Assembly: GCF_900100355.1 (NCBI RefSeq)
Contig: NZ_FNFH01000001.1
Location: 262,963 to 326,962, forward strand
Direction: 5' to 3'
Source of the DNA: Microbulbifer yueqingensis
Lineage (GTDB): Bacteria > Pseudomonadota > Gammaproteobacteria > Pseudomonadales > Cellvibrionaceae
DNA length: 64,000 nt
Both the position numbers and the translations under genes were made by a program. This document shows, in pieces, positions 9,206 to 19,395 of the stretch; positions within the stretch are counted from its first letter, which is position 1, and every line of letters starts with the position of its first letter. The notes beneath the pieces are model-generated. The model saw only the letters and a list, made by a program, of their open reading frames with translations. It was not told the DNA's origin and made no database searches.

Positions 9206-9721
9206 TTACTTGTCCGCATTCATGCGCTTGACGACCGCAGCGGTCAGGTCAACATTGGGGCCGGCAAAATAAGCCGAGTTCGCGTCCAGCACCAGGTCCA
9301 GATTCTGCTCCTTGATGATGGCCTCCAGGGCGGTCTTCGCCTTCGGACCCATAGTCTTCTGGATCTCCTGGCCGACCTGGGCCTCCATGGCGCGCAGCTT
9401 CTTTACCGCGGTCTCGAAATCGGAGCGCTTGAAGTTCATCTTGCGCTGGTGCTCTGCCTTCTGCTCATCGGACCAGGTAACGGCATTTTTCTGCGCGTCC
9501 TCTGCCAGCTTCTGCACTTCGCCACGAATGGACTCCGCAGTACTCTGCAGCTTGGAATATTCGGAACTCGTCTTGAGTGCGTTGACCTTGGACTTTGCCG
9601 CCTCGGTGCTCATGATGGCCGCCTGCAGGTTGAATACCGCAACCTTGCTCTGCGCCATGGCAGCCCCGGAAAAGATGATTCCAACAAACAGGACTGCAAT
9701 AATTTTTACTGATTTAAGCAC
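9206..9721 (-). CDS. ompH: Periplasmic chaperone OmpH/Skp
   Basis: A 171-residue protein with a signal peptide (about 1-23, ending AMAQ) followed by KVAVFNLQAAI, the Skp/OmpH start. A long charged helical region (about 45-125) would form the trimeric tentacles that hold unfolded outer membrane proteins in the periplasm before delivery to BamA. The gene lies directly downstream of bamA and upstream of lpxD, the conserved order. Confidence 0.94.
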   Translation of the reverse strand: MLKSVKIIAVLFVGIIFSGAAMAQSKVAVFNLQAAIMSTEAAKSKVNALKTSSEYSKLQSTAESIRGEVQKLAEDAQKNAVTWSDEQKAEHQRKMNFKRSDFETAVKKLRAMEAQVGQEIQKTMGPKAKTALEAIIKEQNLDLVLDANSAYFAGPNVDLTAAVVKRMNADK

Positions 9722-9800
9722 GTCGGTTTCTCCATTTTGCTTACTTATATCACACGGCGGCTCTCACCGGCCGCCTGCTTCGAGTCGCTCCCGGGACAGA

Positions 9801-12389
9801 TCAGAAACTGTTACCCAGGGAGAACTGGAATACTTCGACCTCGTCTTCGTCGTTCTTCTCCAATGCCTTGGCCACGCTGAAGGTGAGCGGGCCAAAACCG
9901 GAAATCCAGGTCAACCCGATACCTGCCGAGACATTCACCCGCTCGAGATCCACATCGTAGCAGTTGAGCTGGGATTCGCCACAGCTGGTATCAAAGACAT
10001 TACCCGCATCGATGAAGAAAGCGGATTGCATCGATCGCTGGTCCTTGATGAACGGCAGCGGGAAAATTACCTCTGCGCTACCCTCCATCAGGATGTTGCC
10101 GCCGAAGGGCTGCGGTTCACGAAAAGACGGCTGCACTGCCAAGGTGTCTCCCGCAGCATTTTGCACGTAGCAGACCTCCGTAATCACTCCGTCTTCAGTC
10201 GCGCAGGCTACAGTCGCATAAGGCGTGGGGGGAGTCGAACGTGGACCGAGCGTATTACGCTCGAAACCGCGCACGGAGCCGAAGCCACCGCCGTAGAAGT
10301 TCTCAAAGAAAGGTAGCTCGGAAGTATCGCCAAAACTGTCAGCATAGCCCAGGCGCGTGCGCAACCGCAGCGTCAGGTCCTTGGTCAGAGGACGGAAGTA
10401 CTGGGCAGTGTAGATAAACTTGTAATATTCCAGATCCCCGCCGGGTACTGCCACCTCTACCGAGGCACGTTGCGATGAGCCGCGGGTGGCCAGGATGCCC
10501 CGGTTGAGGGTCGAGCGGGCATAAGAACCGGTGACCGAGAAGGTATCAAATTCGTCTCCATTAACATCCACGAATCCGTCCAGGTCGGTGTTGAGCAAAG
10601 CGGGATCTACCGGCGCACTGAGATCGAGCGCCTCTCCGGCCGCGCGTGCCTCCTGCAGCTCGGGAGAAAAATAGCGTTGGGCCGCTTGATCGAAAACCAC
10701 ATCGCTGGACTGAATACTACTATCGATACCTTCTATCGGCCGGGGAGTTTCACTGATTTCCTTGACCGAATTGGTGCGCGTACCGAGTTCCAGGTGGCTG
10801 AAGCCGAAGTTGACGCCCACGCGGGAAATTTCGGAAATCGGGTAGCCGAAGTTCAGGCCGGCACCATAAGTTGTGGTGTTGTAGCTTGCCAGGTTGATTT
10901 CGGAGTAATCGCGCTCCTGGTAGAACACATTGAAACCGCGGCTGACACCATCCGGGGTGAAATAGGGATCTGTGTAGGAGAAGTTGGCAACGGTCTGGTA
11001 GCGGGAAGTGTTAATTGCCACACCAACCGATTTGCCCGTGCCGAGCCAGTTATTCTCCTGCACATTGGCACCAAGGACGATGCCGCTATTCTGGGCGTAA
11101 CCTACGGTGCCACCGATGGTACCGGAGGGCTGCTCCTCGACTGTGTACTCCACGTCGATCTGGTCCGAGGTGCCCGGCACCTCGGTGGTTTCGACCTGCA
11201 CTTCCTTGAAGTAACCCAGTCGCTCCAGGCGAACCTTGGATTGCTCGATGCGCGCAGACGAGGCAGATGATGACTCCATCTGGCGCATCTCCCGGCGGAG
11301 CACCTCGTCAGAGGTGCGGGTATTGCCACGGAAGTTGATTCGCCGCACGTAAGCCCGCTTGCCCGGGTCAATGAAGAAGGTCACCTTGACCGTCTTGTCT
11401 TCCTCATTGGGCTCCGGCATGCCATTGACCTCGGCAAAGGTATACCCCTCGTTGCCGAGCCGCTTGGTAATGTAGTCCGAAGTAGTGGTCATCAATACCT
11501 GGGAGAACGTCTGTCCTTCCCGCACCAGCAGGAGACGGCGGATCTCCTCCTCGGAAACCACCGGGTCACCGGCGAGATCGACTTCACTCACCTTGTAGAC
11601 GTCGCCCTCGGTCACATTGACGGTAATAAAGACACTTTCCTTGTCCGGGCTCAGGGATACCTGGGTGGAATCAATCTTGAACTCCAGGTAACCGCGGTCG
11701 AGGTAATAGGACTCGAGGCGCTCCAGGTCGCCGGTGAGCTTCTCCCGGGAGTACTTGTCGTCACTACTCAGCCACGAGAGCCAGCCACTGGTCTGCAGCT
11801 CGAAAATTTCCTCGAGCTCCTCGTCGGAAAAAGCCTGGTTACCGACGATATTGATATGCTTGATGGCCGCGACGGAACCCTCATCGACGATCACCTTGAG
11901 TTCGACCTGGTTGCGAGGCAGCTCCTTGACCTCAGTCTTCACGCTGGCACCGTAGCGACCCTGCGCCACATACTGGCGCTCAAGCTCCTGCGCCAGTCCC
12001 TCGAGCGTCGCCCGTTTGAAAATCTGGCCCTCGGCGAGACCGTTCTCCGCCATGCCCTTGAGCAGGTCCTCGGTCTGGATGGCCTTGTTACCGGTGATCT
12101 CAATCTCGGAAATCGCCGGGCGCTCACGTACGGTGATCACCAGGACACCGTTCTCGCGACCAATCTGGATATCCTGGAAGTAGCCGGTGCGGAACAGCGC
12201 GCGCGTGGCGGTCTGGATCTCCAGGCTCTCGACGGTGTCGCCAACCCTTACGGGCAGGGCGGCAAATACCGTACCCGCCGAAACCCGCTGCAGGCCTTCC
12301 ACCCGAATATCGTTAACCACGAACGACTGGGCAACCACGCTTACCGGCAGGGCCAGCCCAAGCGAGGCCGCTTTCAGGAAATCTTTCAT
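9801..12389 (-). CDS. bamA: Outer membrane protein assembly factor BamA
   Basis: An 862-residue Omp85 protein that inserts beta-barrels into the outer membrane. A signal peptide (about 1-21, cleavage after VVA-Q) is followed by five POTRA domains (about 22-420; FVVNDIRVEGLQRVS opens POTRA1) and a 16-strand barrel. The barrel carries the VRGFERNTLGPRS motif of the lid loop and ends QFSLGNSF, with the terminal aromatic recognised by the Bam machinery. The ATG at 12389 is preferred over an upstream TTG at 12395. Somewhat longer than E. coli BamA, with extended barrel loops, for example an acidic segment around residues 600-625. Lies between rseP and ompH. Confidence 0.97.
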   Translation of the reverse strand: MKDFLKAASLGLALPVSVVAQSFVVNDIRVEGLQRVSAGTVFAALPVRVGDTVESLEIQTATRALFRTGYFQDIQIGRENGVLVITVRERPAISEIEITGNKAIQTEDLLKGMAENGLAEGQIFKRATLEGLAQELERQYVAQGRYGASVKTEVKELPRNQVELKVIVDEGSVAAIKHINIVGNQAFSDEELEEIFELQTSGWLSWLSSDDKYSREKLTGDLERLESYYLDRGYLEFKIDSTQVSLSPDKESVFITVNVTEGDVYKVSEVDLAGDPVVSEEEIRRLLLVREGQTFSQVLMTTTSDYITKRLGNEGYTFAEVNGMPEPNEEDKTVKVTFFIDPGKRAYVRRINFRGNTRTSDEVLRREMRQMESSSASSARIEQSKVRLERLGYFKEVQVETTEVPGTSDQIDVEYTVEEQPSGTIGGTVGYAQNSGIVLGANVQENNWLGTGKSVGVAINTSRYQTVANFSYTDPYFTPDGVSRGFNVFYQERDYSEINLASYNTTTYGAGLNFGYPISEISRVGVNFGFSHLELGTRTNSVKEISETPRPIEGIDSSIQSSDVVFDQAAQRYFSPELQEARAAGEALDLSAPVDPALLNTDLDGFVDVNGDEFDTFSVTGSYARSTLNRGILATRGSSQRASVEVAVPGGDLEYYKFIYTAQYFRPLTKDLTLRLRTRLGYADSFGDTSELPFFENFYGGGFGSVRGFERNTLGPRSTPPTPYATVACATEDGVITEVCYVQNAAGDTLAVQPSFREPQPFGGNILMEGSAEVIFPLPFIKDQRSMQSAFFIDAGNVFDTSCGESQLNCYDVDLERVNVSAGIGLTWISGFGPLTFSVAKALEKNDEDEVEVFQFSLGNSF

Positions 12390-12566
12390 CAACAAAATCC
12401 AAAGTGTTTATTCGCAATTCCAGTGGAGCTGGCCGCACGTTTGCGCCCGTCTCCCGCCCCTCCTCCGCGACGCGGGGGAGGGACCTGGGGACAGTGCCGT
12501 CTTTGTGCACCCGTCCCCGCCCCAGTGGGCCACCCCGCCACCACAAATGGACGGGGTTCAATGCTA

Positions 12567-12586
12567 TGTAGCGCCACTGCGCTACA
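12567..12586. other. Hairpin overlapping the rseP stop codon
   Basis: TGTAGCGC at 12567-12574 pairs perfectly with 12579-12586 around a 4-base loop, and includes the rseP stop at 12582-12584. No T-run follows on the minus strand, so it is more likely intercistronic mRNA structure between rseP and bamA than a full terminator. The rest of the rseP-bamA gap (12390-12566) holds only short GC-rich repeats. Confidence 0.4.
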
Positions 12587-13937
12587 AACGCAGAATATCG
12601 TTATAAAGGGCCAGCCCCATGATACCCAGCACCAGTGCCATGCCAACCTGCAGGCCGATCATCTGCACCCGCTCCGACACTGGCGAGCCTTTGATTACCT
12701 CGATGCCATAATAGAGCAGGTGCCCCCCATCCAGCACCGGGATCGGCAGCAGGTTGAGTACCCCCAGGCTGACACTCAGGAGGGCCAGCAGCGACAGGAA
12801 TGACTGCCAGCCGGCCTCCGCCGAAGTGCCGGCCACTTTAGCAATGGTGATAGGACCGCTCAAGTTCTTGGTCGATAGCTGGCCGAATACCAGTTTCTTG
12901 AGGCTGTTAAGGGTAAACAGGGTCTTGTCCCAGGTCTCCTTTGTCCCTTTCACCAGGGCCCCCAGCACGCCGTAGTGATACGTACGCACGCGGTCTTCAG
13001 GCCAGGACTCAACCACTGGCAAAACACCGATACGGCCTATCCGCTCACCGCTCTCCAGGGTCACCAGCGCCGGGATCACTGTCAGGTCAAGCCGCTCCCC
13101 GTTGCGCTCCACGCCAACCTTGAGAGGCTGATCGGCACGGGCACGCACATACCCGGTCCATTCCTCCCAGCTCTCAAAGACCCTGCTGTCAGTGGACACT
13201 ATCCGGTCGCCGGCCTTGAGCCCGGCTGCGGCGGCCGGGCTCTCCGGGGTCACCTGTGCCAGGGTCATCGTGACCGGCGGGGTCCAGAGCTCCAGGCCGG
13301 TTTCCGCCACCGGGTCCGGCACCTCCTGGCCCGCCAGCCAGCGGTCGATATCGGCGACCGAGTGATACTCCAGGTCCGAATCCGGGTAGCGAACGGTAAA
13401 CTCGATCGTGCCCGAGTCCCCCAGCCGGTTGGCCAGGCGCCAGTTGAGGGCCTGCCAGGTCGGCGTCGGCTGGCCATCGACGGCCAGGATCTCCTGTCCG
13501 GTCTCCAGACCCGCGCGGGCAGCGATGCTCCCGGGCTCTACCTCTCCCACTACCGGCACGGGCCCTGCAGTCCCGCCCATGAACACGGCCCAGAACAGCA
13601 CAATGGCAAGCAGGAAGTTCGCAAGCGGCCCGGCCGCGGCAATGGCAATACGGGCCCACACATTCTTGCGATTGAAGGCCTGGCCGAGCTGTTCAGGCGG
13701 CACCGGCCCCTCGCGCTCATCGAGCATCTTTACATAGCCGCCCAGCGGAATGGCGGAGACAGTAAATTCCGTGCCGTGCCGGTCGTAGCGCGACACAAGG
13801 CGGCGACCGAAACCCACGGAAAAGCGCAGCACCTTCACACCGCAGAGTCTGGCGACCAGGAAGTGCCCGAATTCGTGAAAAGATACCAGGACCCCGAGAG
13901 CGACCAGCGCCCAGAGTACCGTCTGAATCAGATCCAT
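12582..13937 (-). CDS. rseP: Site-2 protease RseP (regulator of sigma-E)
   Basis: A 451-residue intramembrane zinc metalloprotease that cleaves RseA to release sigma-E and clears remnant signal peptides. The first transmembrane helix contains HEFGH (residues 21-25), the zinc site. Two PDZ domains occupy about 120-300. The C-terminal helices carry LNLLPIPVLDGGHL, with the third zinc-binding Asp. Full length for the family. Lies between dxr and bamA, linking envelope stress control to outer membrane assembly. Confidence 0.97.
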   Translation of the reverse strand: MDLIQTVLWALVALGVLVSFHEFGHFLVARLCGVKVLRFSVGFGRRLVSRYDRHGTEFTVSAIPLGGYVKMLDEREGPVPPEQLGQAFNRKNVWARIAIAAAGPLANFLLAIVLFWAVFMGGTAGPVPVVGEVEPGSIAARAGLETGQEILAVDGQPTPTWQALNWRLANRLGDSGTIEFTVRYPDSDLEYHSVADIDRWLAGQEVPDPVAETGLELWTPPVTMTLAQVTPESPAAAAGLKAGDRIVSTDSRVFESWEEWTGYVRARADQPLKVGVERNGERLDLTVIPALVTLESGERIGRIGVLPVVESWPEDRVRTYHYGVLGALVKGTKETWDKTLFTLNSLKKLVFGQLSTKNLSGPITIAKVAGTSAEAGWQSFLSLLALLSVSLGVLNLLPIPVLDGGHLLYYGIEVIKGSPVSERVQMIGLQVGMALVLGIMGLALYNDILRL

Positions 13938-13994
13938 AGTTACTCGTCAGTTAATGCCACTCTCGTGGCCCGGCTGCGATAATCCGGGCCCGCT

Positions 13995-15182
13995 TCAGGC
14001 GGACTCCAGCATCTCTGCAGCCAGGGCGCGAGCCCGGCTATCCGCATTTTCGACTGCTTCCAAGCCCGTCAGTTCAACCGCTGGCATGGATCCCATGACA
14101 CGCTCGATCACTTCCGGGATGGCGGTAAACGACAGCCGGCCCTCGAGGAAGGCCTCTACCGCCACCTCATTGGCGGCATTGAGCACTGTGGGAAGGCTGC
14201 CGCCCGTGGCCATGGCCTCGCGCGCTAGCCGCAGGCATGGGAAGCGCCCCGGGTCCGGGGCCTCGAAGTCGAGGCGACCCTGGGCGATGAGGTCCAGCGC
14301 CGCCACACCGCTATCGATCCGCTCAGGGAAAGCCAGTGCGTGGGCGATCGGCGTACGCATATCCGGGTTCCCCATCTGCGCCAGCAGTGAGCCATCCCGG
14401 TACTGCACCATAGAGTGCACGATACTCTGCGGGTGAACCACTACCTCGATCTGGGCCGGTTCCGCGTCGAACAGCAGGCAGGCCTCAATAAACTCGAGCC
14501 CCTTGTTCATCATGGTGGCTGAGTCGACCGAAATCTTACGCCCCATAGACCAGTTGGGGTGGGCACATGCCTCATCCGGAGTCACGTGATGCAGGGAGTC
14601 CAGCGGGTGACGCCGGAATGGGCCCCCGGAGCCAGTCAGCAGGATCTTTTCCACCCCGGCGGCTGTCAGGCCGCCGCAGGGCTGAGGCAGGCACTGGAAA
14701 ATCGCATTGTGCTCGCTGTCGATCGGCAGCATCACTGCGTCGCTGGCTGCGAGGGCCCGCATAAATACAGGCCCGGCCATCACCAGGGCTTCCTTGTTAG
14801 CCAGCAGCACCCGTTTGCCGGCCTCAACAGCCGCCAGGGTGGGACGCAGTCCCGCGGCGCCGACGATGGCGGCCATAACGGTATCCACCCGGGGATCGGA
14901 CGCCACCCGGCATAGCCCCTCCACACCCCAGAGCACTTCTGTGGGCAACTCGCTGTCCGCCAGCATCCGCCGGAGCCGCGCCGCGCCTTCCTCATCAGCC
15001 ACCACAGCAAATTCGGGCGCAAAGCGGCGGCATTGCTCGGCCAGCTGTTCAATGCGCTCGCGAGCGGTCAGCGCAAAGACAGAGTACCTCTGCGGATGAC
15101 GGGCGAGCACATCCAGGGTGCTCAGGCCGATTGATCCGGTCGCGCCCAGTACGCTCACGGATTGTTGCTGCTGGGATTGCAT
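13995..15182 (-). CDS. dxr: 1-deoxy-D-xylulose 5-phosphate reductoisomerase
   Basis: A 395-residue NADPH enzyme, the first committed step of the MEP isoprenoid pathway, giving precursors for undecaprenyl phosphate made by neighbouring UppS. The NADPH loop [13 protein letters not shown] begins at about residue 10; [24 protein letters not shown] and [10 protein letters not shown] are substrate and metal regions, and [15 protein letters not shown] is the second conserved block. A frame to 15221 exists, but the ATG at 15182 has an AGGA site and fits family length. Confidence 0.97.
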   Translation of the reverse strand: MQSQQQQSVSVLGATGSIGLSTLDVLARHPQRYSVFALTARERIEQLAEQCRRFAPEFAVVADEEGAARLRRMLADSELPTEVLWGVEGLCRVASDPRVDTVMAAIVGAAGLRPTLAAVEAGKRVLLANKEALVMAGPVFMRALAASDAVMLPIDSEHNAIFQCLPQPCGGLTAAGVEKILLTGSGGPFRRHPLDSLHHVTPDEACAHPNWSMGRKISVDSATMMNKGLEFIEACLLFDAEPAQIEVVVHPQSIVHSMVQYRDGSLLAQMGNPDMRTPIAHALAFPERIDSGVAALDLIAQGRLDFEAPDPGRFPCLRLAREAMATGGSLPTVLNAANEVAVEAFLEGRLSFTAIPEVIERVMGSMPAVELTGLEAVENADSRARALAAEMLESA

Positions 15183-15325
15183 AGATTCCTGCTTTACCTC
15201 TCTGGGCCCGCAATGTCCCACCCTGTTTGGGTAGAACTGCGGGAAATTCCGCGGCCTTCCGCGGATAGTTCGTACGGGCTTGCGCGACTAAAGCCCTGGC
15301 TTACGCAACTGAACTGAAGGTATGT

Positions 15326-16171
15326 TTAAAGATACTTCGGCAACTCACTGGCCAGTGCCGCCATGGTAAACACCGGCAGGGCCGCCGAAAGACTATCCAG
15401 CCGGTCGAGAATACCGCCATGCCCCGGCAGTATGCGACTGCTGTCCTTGATTCCCCGGTGCCGCTTGAACATGCTCTCTGACAGGTCGCCGATTACCGAG
15501 GCCACCGCCGTGACCAGGATCCCAAAGGAGAAAAGCGCACTGTTCTTGAAGGGCAGCTCGAGCAGGATGGAGACGGAAACAGCCAGGATCAGGCAGGCCG
15601 CCAGCCCACCGAAAAAACCCTCCCAGGACTTGCCGGGACTGACCTCTCGCGCGAGTTTGTGCTTGCCGAAGCGCCGGCCGACAAAGTAGGCGCCGACATC
15701 CGCGGCAACAACCACCGCGACCACAAAAAGGACCAGCCAGGCACCGTGCTCCTGCCCACGCAGGATGACCACTGACAGCCAGGCCGGCACCAGTACCACC
15801 AGGCCGATCAGGCCCCGGGCCCAGCGATTGCCCCACAGCATGGCACTGGCAGGGTAGCTCTGCACCCACAGGAAAGCGAGCGCCCACCAGCCGCAGGCCA
15901 CGGCCAGGATATGCCGCGCTCGTGCGGTATCCGGGCTGCCAAAGTCCATTGCGAACACATATTGTGCCGCAGCGATCAGGGCGATCCCCAGGGCGCCGAG
16001 AAAGACGAAGCGCAGGGCGCGGTTGAGATTCGAGAGATTGGCCCACTCCCAGCCACCCAGCAGGATGACCGCTACCGTGGCGAGCGAGAACCACTGGATC
16101 GGCAGCAGGAACAGCGCGCCGAGAAACAGGGCCACCAATACCAGCGCGGTAATTATTCTTTGTTTTAGCAC
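15326..16171 (-). CDS. cdsA: Phosphatidate cytidylyltransferase
   Basis: A 281-residue polytopic membrane enzyme that makes CDP-diacylglycerol from CTP and phosphatidate, the branch point of phospholipid synthesis. About eight hydrophobic helices are visible. The C-terminal CdsA signature SMFKRHRGIKDSSRILPGHGGILDR is interrupted here only for brevity: key parts are FKRHRGIKDSS and LPGHGGILDRLDS. Between uppS and dxr, the standard position. Confidence 0.96.
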   Translation of the reverse strand: MLKQRIITALVLVALFLGALFLLPIQWFSLATVAVILLGGWEWANLSNLNRALRFVFLGALGIALIAAAQYVFAMDFGSPDTARARHILAVACGWWALAFLWVQSYPASAMLWGNRWARGLIGLVVLVPAWLSVVILRGQEHGAWLVLFVVAVVVAADVGAYFVGRRFGKHKLAREVSPGKSWEGFFGGLAACLILAVSVSILLELPFKNSALFSFGILVTAVASVIGDLSESMFKRHRGIKDSSRILPGHGGILDRLDSLSAALPVFTMAALASELPKYL

Positions 16172-16207
16172 CGTAAAACCCTTTGTTGCCTAGTCATAGG
16201 ATGGATG

Positions 16208-16969
16208 TCAGGCCTGCGCTTTCAGCCCACCATCACCACTGCGCCCGCCATAGCGCCTATCGCGTCGGGAGTAGGCGGCGATCGCCGCGTCCAACTCACC
16301 CTCACCGAAATCCGGCCAGAGGGCGTCGGTAAAGTAAAACTCGCTATAAGCCGCCTGCCACAGGATAAAGTTGCTGATCCGCTGCTCCCCGCTGGAGCGG
16401 ATTAACAGGTCGACCGGTGGCAGGTCGGCCAGCTGCACATACTCTGCCAGTGTCTGCTCCGTAATGGAATCCGGCGTCCGGTTTCCCGCAGCCACTTCTT
16501 CGGCAAGGCGGCGCGCGGCGGCGACGATATCCCACTGCCCACCGTAGTCGGCTGCAATCACCAGGTTGCCCTGGGTACCGTCGGCGGTGACCGTTTCAGC
16601 CTCTTCGATAGCCCGCCGCAGGCGCGGCGAAAAGCGATCCCGGCGGCCGATTACCCGCAGCCGCACCCCTTCCTCCTTCATGCGCACTGCCTCTTTGCGC
16701 AGGTAGGAGTAAAACAGGCTCATCAGCAGCTCCACCTCTTTCGGCGGTCGCTGCCAGTTCTCGCTGGAAAAAGCAAAAAGGGTAAGCGCCTCGACCCCCC
16801 TCTCCTTGCAGGCGGAAACCAGGTCGCGTATCCGCTCGACGCCGGCCTTGTGACCGGCCGAGGGGGGCAGGCCACGCTGGGCCGCCCAGCGACCATTACC
16901 GTCCATGATAATGGCGATATGCCGCGGTCCCTCGCGGGTTACCTCTTCGGGGGAACCACCAACAGCCAT
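16208..16969 (-). CDS. uppS: Undecaprenyl diphosphate synthase
   Basis: A 253-residue cis-prenyltransferase that elongates farnesyl diphosphate to the C55 lipid carrier for peptidoglycan and O-antigen. IIMDGNGRWA holds catalytic Asp23, with AGHKAGVERIRD, LTLFAFSSENW and LLIRSSGEQRISNFILWQ as the conserved blocks. The ATG overlaps the frr stop by one base (TGATG), so translation is likely coupled. Confidence 0.96.
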   Translation of the reverse strand: MAVGGSPEEVTREGPRHIAIIMDGNGRWAAQRGLPPSAGHKAGVERIRDLVSACKERGVEALTLFAFSSENWQRPPKEVELLMSLFYSYLRKEAVRMKEEGVRLRVIGRRDRFSPRLRRAIEEAETVTADGTQGNLVIAADYGGQWDIVAAARRLAEEVAAGNRTPDSITEQTLAEYVQLADLPPVDLLIRSSGEQRISNFILWQAAYSEFYFTDALWPDFGEGELDAAIAAYSRRDRRYGGRSGDGGLKAQA

Positions 16970-17526
16970 CAGATTTCCATCAGGTCCTTTTCTTTCGCCG
17001 CCAGCGCCTTGTCTACGTCGGCCACATACTGGTCAGTGATTTTCTGGATTTCATCATTGGCCCGGCGCTCGTCGTCCTCGGAGATCTCCTTGTCCTTGAG
17101 CAGGGCCTTGACGTCCGCCAGTGCATCCCGGCGGATGTTGCGGATGGATACCCGGGCGGTTTCCGCCTCGCTCCTGGCCTGCTTGATGAAGTTCTTGCGG
17201 GTCTCCTCGGTCAGCGCCGGCATCGGGATGCGGATGACGGTCCCTGCAGTGCTGGGGTTGAGGCCCAGGTCGGATTTCATGATCGCCTTTTCGATCTCCG
17301 GTACCAGGTTCTTTTCCCACGGTGTAACGGAGAGGGTCCGGGCGTCCTCGACATTTACATTGGCGACCTGCGACAGCGGGGTGTCGGCACCGTAGTAAGA
17401 GACGTGGATACCGTCGAGGATGCTGGGGTGTGCACGGCCGGTACGGATTTTATTGAAGTTGCTACCCAGGGCGTCGAGGGCCTTGCCCATGCGCACCTTG
17501 GCATCTTTCTTGATATCTTCGATCAC
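16969..17526 (-). CDS. frr: Ribosome recycling factor
   Basis: A 185-residue tRNA-shaped protein that, with EF-G, splits post-termination ribosomes. The long-helix regions are evident: [19 protein letters not shown] near the start and [18 protein letters not shown] near the end; length equals the family norm. Start overlaps the pyrH stop by four bases (ATGA), and the stop overlaps uppS by one. Confidence 0.97.
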   Translation of the reverse strand: MIEDIKKDAKVRMGKALDALGSNFNKIRTGRAHPSILDGIHVSYYGADTPLSQVANVNVEDARTLSVTPWEKNLVPEIEKAIMKSDLGLNPSTAGTVIRIPMPALTEETRKNFIKQARSEAETARVSIRNIRRDALADVKALLKDKEISEDDERRANDEIQKITDQYVADVDKALAAKEKDLMEI

Positions 17527-18260
17527 TGTCTCACTTCCTCTTCAATTAACGTGCCCTCTTCACCACCCACTACGATATTGAGCAGTGCACCGGTCTTGTC
17601 CATGCGGAAAACCCGCACGGGCATATTGTTGTCCCGGCACAGGCAGATTGCAGTTAAATCCATTACACCCAGCTTTTTGTCCAGCACCTCATCGAAGGTC
17701 AACTGGTCATAGCGGGTCGCCGTCGGGTCCAGTACCGGGTCGGCGGAGTAAACACCATCGACCTTGGTCGCCTTCAGTACCAGCTCCGCCTCAATCTCGA
17801 TACCGCGCAGGCAGGCGGCGGAATCGGTGGTAAAGAAGGGGTTGCCGGTCCCGGCGGCAAATATCAGCACCTCACCGCGCTCAAGGTGACGCACGGCCGC
17901 CCGGCGGTCATAGTGGTCGACGATACCACTCATCTGGATCGACGACATTACGCGCGAGGAAATATTGGAGCGCTCCAGCGCATCGCGCATCGCCAGCGCA
18001 TTCATCACCGTGGCGAGCATCCCCATGTGGTCACCGGTGACCCGGTCGAGCCCGGCCGCATGCAGTGCCGCGCCGCGAAAGAGGTTGCCACCACCAATCA
18101 CAAGGCCCACCTGGACCCCGATGCCCACCAACTGCCCAATTTCCAGGGCCATCTTGTCCAGTACCTTGGGGCTGATACCAAACCCCTGGTCTCCCATCAG
18201 CTCTTCACCGCTGAGCTTCAACAGGATTCGCTTGTACTTGCGGTCTTTTACACCGGGCAT
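17523..18260 (-). CDS. pyrH: Uridylate kinase
   Basis: A 245-residue amino-acid-kinase-fold enzyme phosphorylating UMP to UDP, feeding pyrimidine nucleotides and UDP-sugars. [20 protein letters not shown] is the phosphate-binding start, [13 protein letters not shown] the second loop, and [13 protein letters not shown] the nucleotide region. It lies in the conserved tsf-pyrH-frr order and overlaps frr by four bases. Confidence 0.97.
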   Translation of the reverse strand: MPGVKDRKYKRILLKLSGEELMGDQGFGISPKVLDKMALEIGQLVGIGVQVGLVIGGGNLFRGAALHAAGLDRVTGDHMGMLATVMNALAMRDALERSNISSRVMSSIQMSGIVDHYDRRAAVRHLERGEVLIFAAGTGNPFFTTDSAACLRGIEIEAELVLKATKVDGVYSADPVLDPTATRYDQLTFDEVLDKKLGVMDLTAICLCRDNNMPVRVFRMDKTGALLNIVVGGEEGTLIEEEVRQ

Positions 18261-18326
18261 CCTCTGTTCCTCACTAGCGCTGGCAGGTATTGCCGCCGAA
18301 CATTACAACAATTTCGGTCATTTACA

Positions 18327-18402
18327 CAGAGGGGTGCCGCGATGACCCCCTGAGAGCCCACCACAAGCACCCCTCTGCAGCTGGCCGCCCGCCGGGCGGC
18401 CA
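18327..18402 (-). terminator. Tandem stem-loops between tsf and pyrH
   Basis: Read on the minus strand after tsf, first comes a perfect 9-bp stem (TGGCCGCCC, arms 18382-18390 and 18394-18402, loop 3). Next is an 11-bp perfect inverted repeat (arms 18327-18337 and 18367-18377, spacer 29). No clear T-run follows, so they may be partial terminators or mRNA-stabilising structures that lower pyrH expression relative to tsf. Confidence 0.45.
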
Positions 18403-18413
18403 CAAGTCATCGA

Positions 18414-19277
18414 TTAAGAAGAAGATTTGACCTGAGCGGCCACTTCGGCGGCAAAGTCCACATCTTCCTTCTCGATACCCTCGCCCACCTCGAAGCGGAC
18501 AAAGCTGACCACATCGGCACCGGCATCTTTCGCCAGCTTGCCCACGGTCAGGTCCGGGTTCTTGACGAAAGGCTGTTCCACCAGGCTGTTCTCCTTGAGG
18601 AACTTCTTGATACGGCCACCCATCATCTTCTCGACGATCTCAGCCGGCTTGCCTTCCATATCAGGCTGGGCCTTGATGATTTCCTTTTCCTTCTCCAGCA
18701 CCTCGGCCGGCATATCTTCCGGCTTGTTGACCTGCGGGTTGACCGCAGCCACGTGCATGGCCACGTCACGCGCCAGCTCCTGGTCGCCGCCGCTCAGGGC
18801 AACGAGGGAAGCGATGCGGTTGTTGGAGTGGACGTAGGCGCCGACCACCGGAGCTTCAACTACCTGTACACGGCGCACGCCGATGTTTTCGCCAATCTTC
18901 TGCACCAGGGCCTCGCGGGCGGTTTCCAGCTCGCCGTCCATCAGTGCGGCAACATCTTCCTGGCGCTCGGAGAAAGCCTTCTCAACCACCTTCTCGACGA
19001 ATGCCTTGAAGTTGTCGTCCCGGGCCACGAAATCAGTCTCGGAGTTAACTTCTACCAGCACGCCGTAGCTGCCATCCTCGGCAACCTTCGCAGCCACCAC
19101 ACCATCAGCCGCGGTACGGCCGGCTTTCTTGGCCGCCTTCAGGCCGGAGGCCTTGCGCAGGTCCTCAATCGCCTTCTCGATATCGCCATCGGCCTCGCTC
19201 AGGGCTTTCTTGCACTCCATCATCGGCAGGCCGGTGCGCTCGCGCAGTTCTTTTACCATAGACGCGGTAATCGCCAT
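18414..19277 (-). CDS. tsf: Elongation factor Ts
   Basis: A 287-residue nucleotide exchange factor for EF-Tu. An N-terminal UBA-like module ([20 protein letters not shown]) is followed by the core with [10 protein letters not shown] and [20 protein letters not shown], and by the C-terminal domain. Length is typical. Lies between rpsB and pyrH on the same strand, separated from rpsB by an attenuator-like hairpin. Confidence 0.97.
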   Translation of the reverse strand: MAITASMVKELRERTGLPMMECKKALSEADGDIEKAIEDLRKASGLKAAKKAGRTAADGVVAAKVAEDGSYGVLVEVNSETDFVARDDNFKAFVEKVVEKAFSERQEDVAALMDGELETAREALVQKIGENIGVRRVQVVEAPVVGAYVHSNNRIASLVALSGGDQELARDVAMHVAAVNPQVNKPEDMPAEVLEKEKEIIKAQPDMEGKPAEIVEKMMGGRIKKFLKENSLVEQPFVKNPDLTVGKLAKDAGADVVSFVRFEVGEGIEKEDVDFAAEVAAQVKSSS

Positions 19278-19318
19278 GATTCAATCCTCGGGGTTCGTTC
19301 GCTAATGAATAGGATTTG

Positions 19319-19347
19319 AAAAAAAGGGGCCAGTAGTGGGCCCCTTT
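19319..19347 (-). terminator. Attenuator/terminator between rpsB and tsf
   Basis: On the minus strand an 8-bp GC-rich stem (AAGGGGCC arms at 19324-19331 and 19339-19346, loop 7) is followed directly by a run of seven T. This is a canonical intrinsic terminator, placed where many bacteria attenuate between rpsB and tsf. Confidence 0.75.
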
Positions 19348-19395
19348 CCAATTCGCAGTGCAACGCTTCACTGTCGCACCGCTGCGCCCTGCGAT

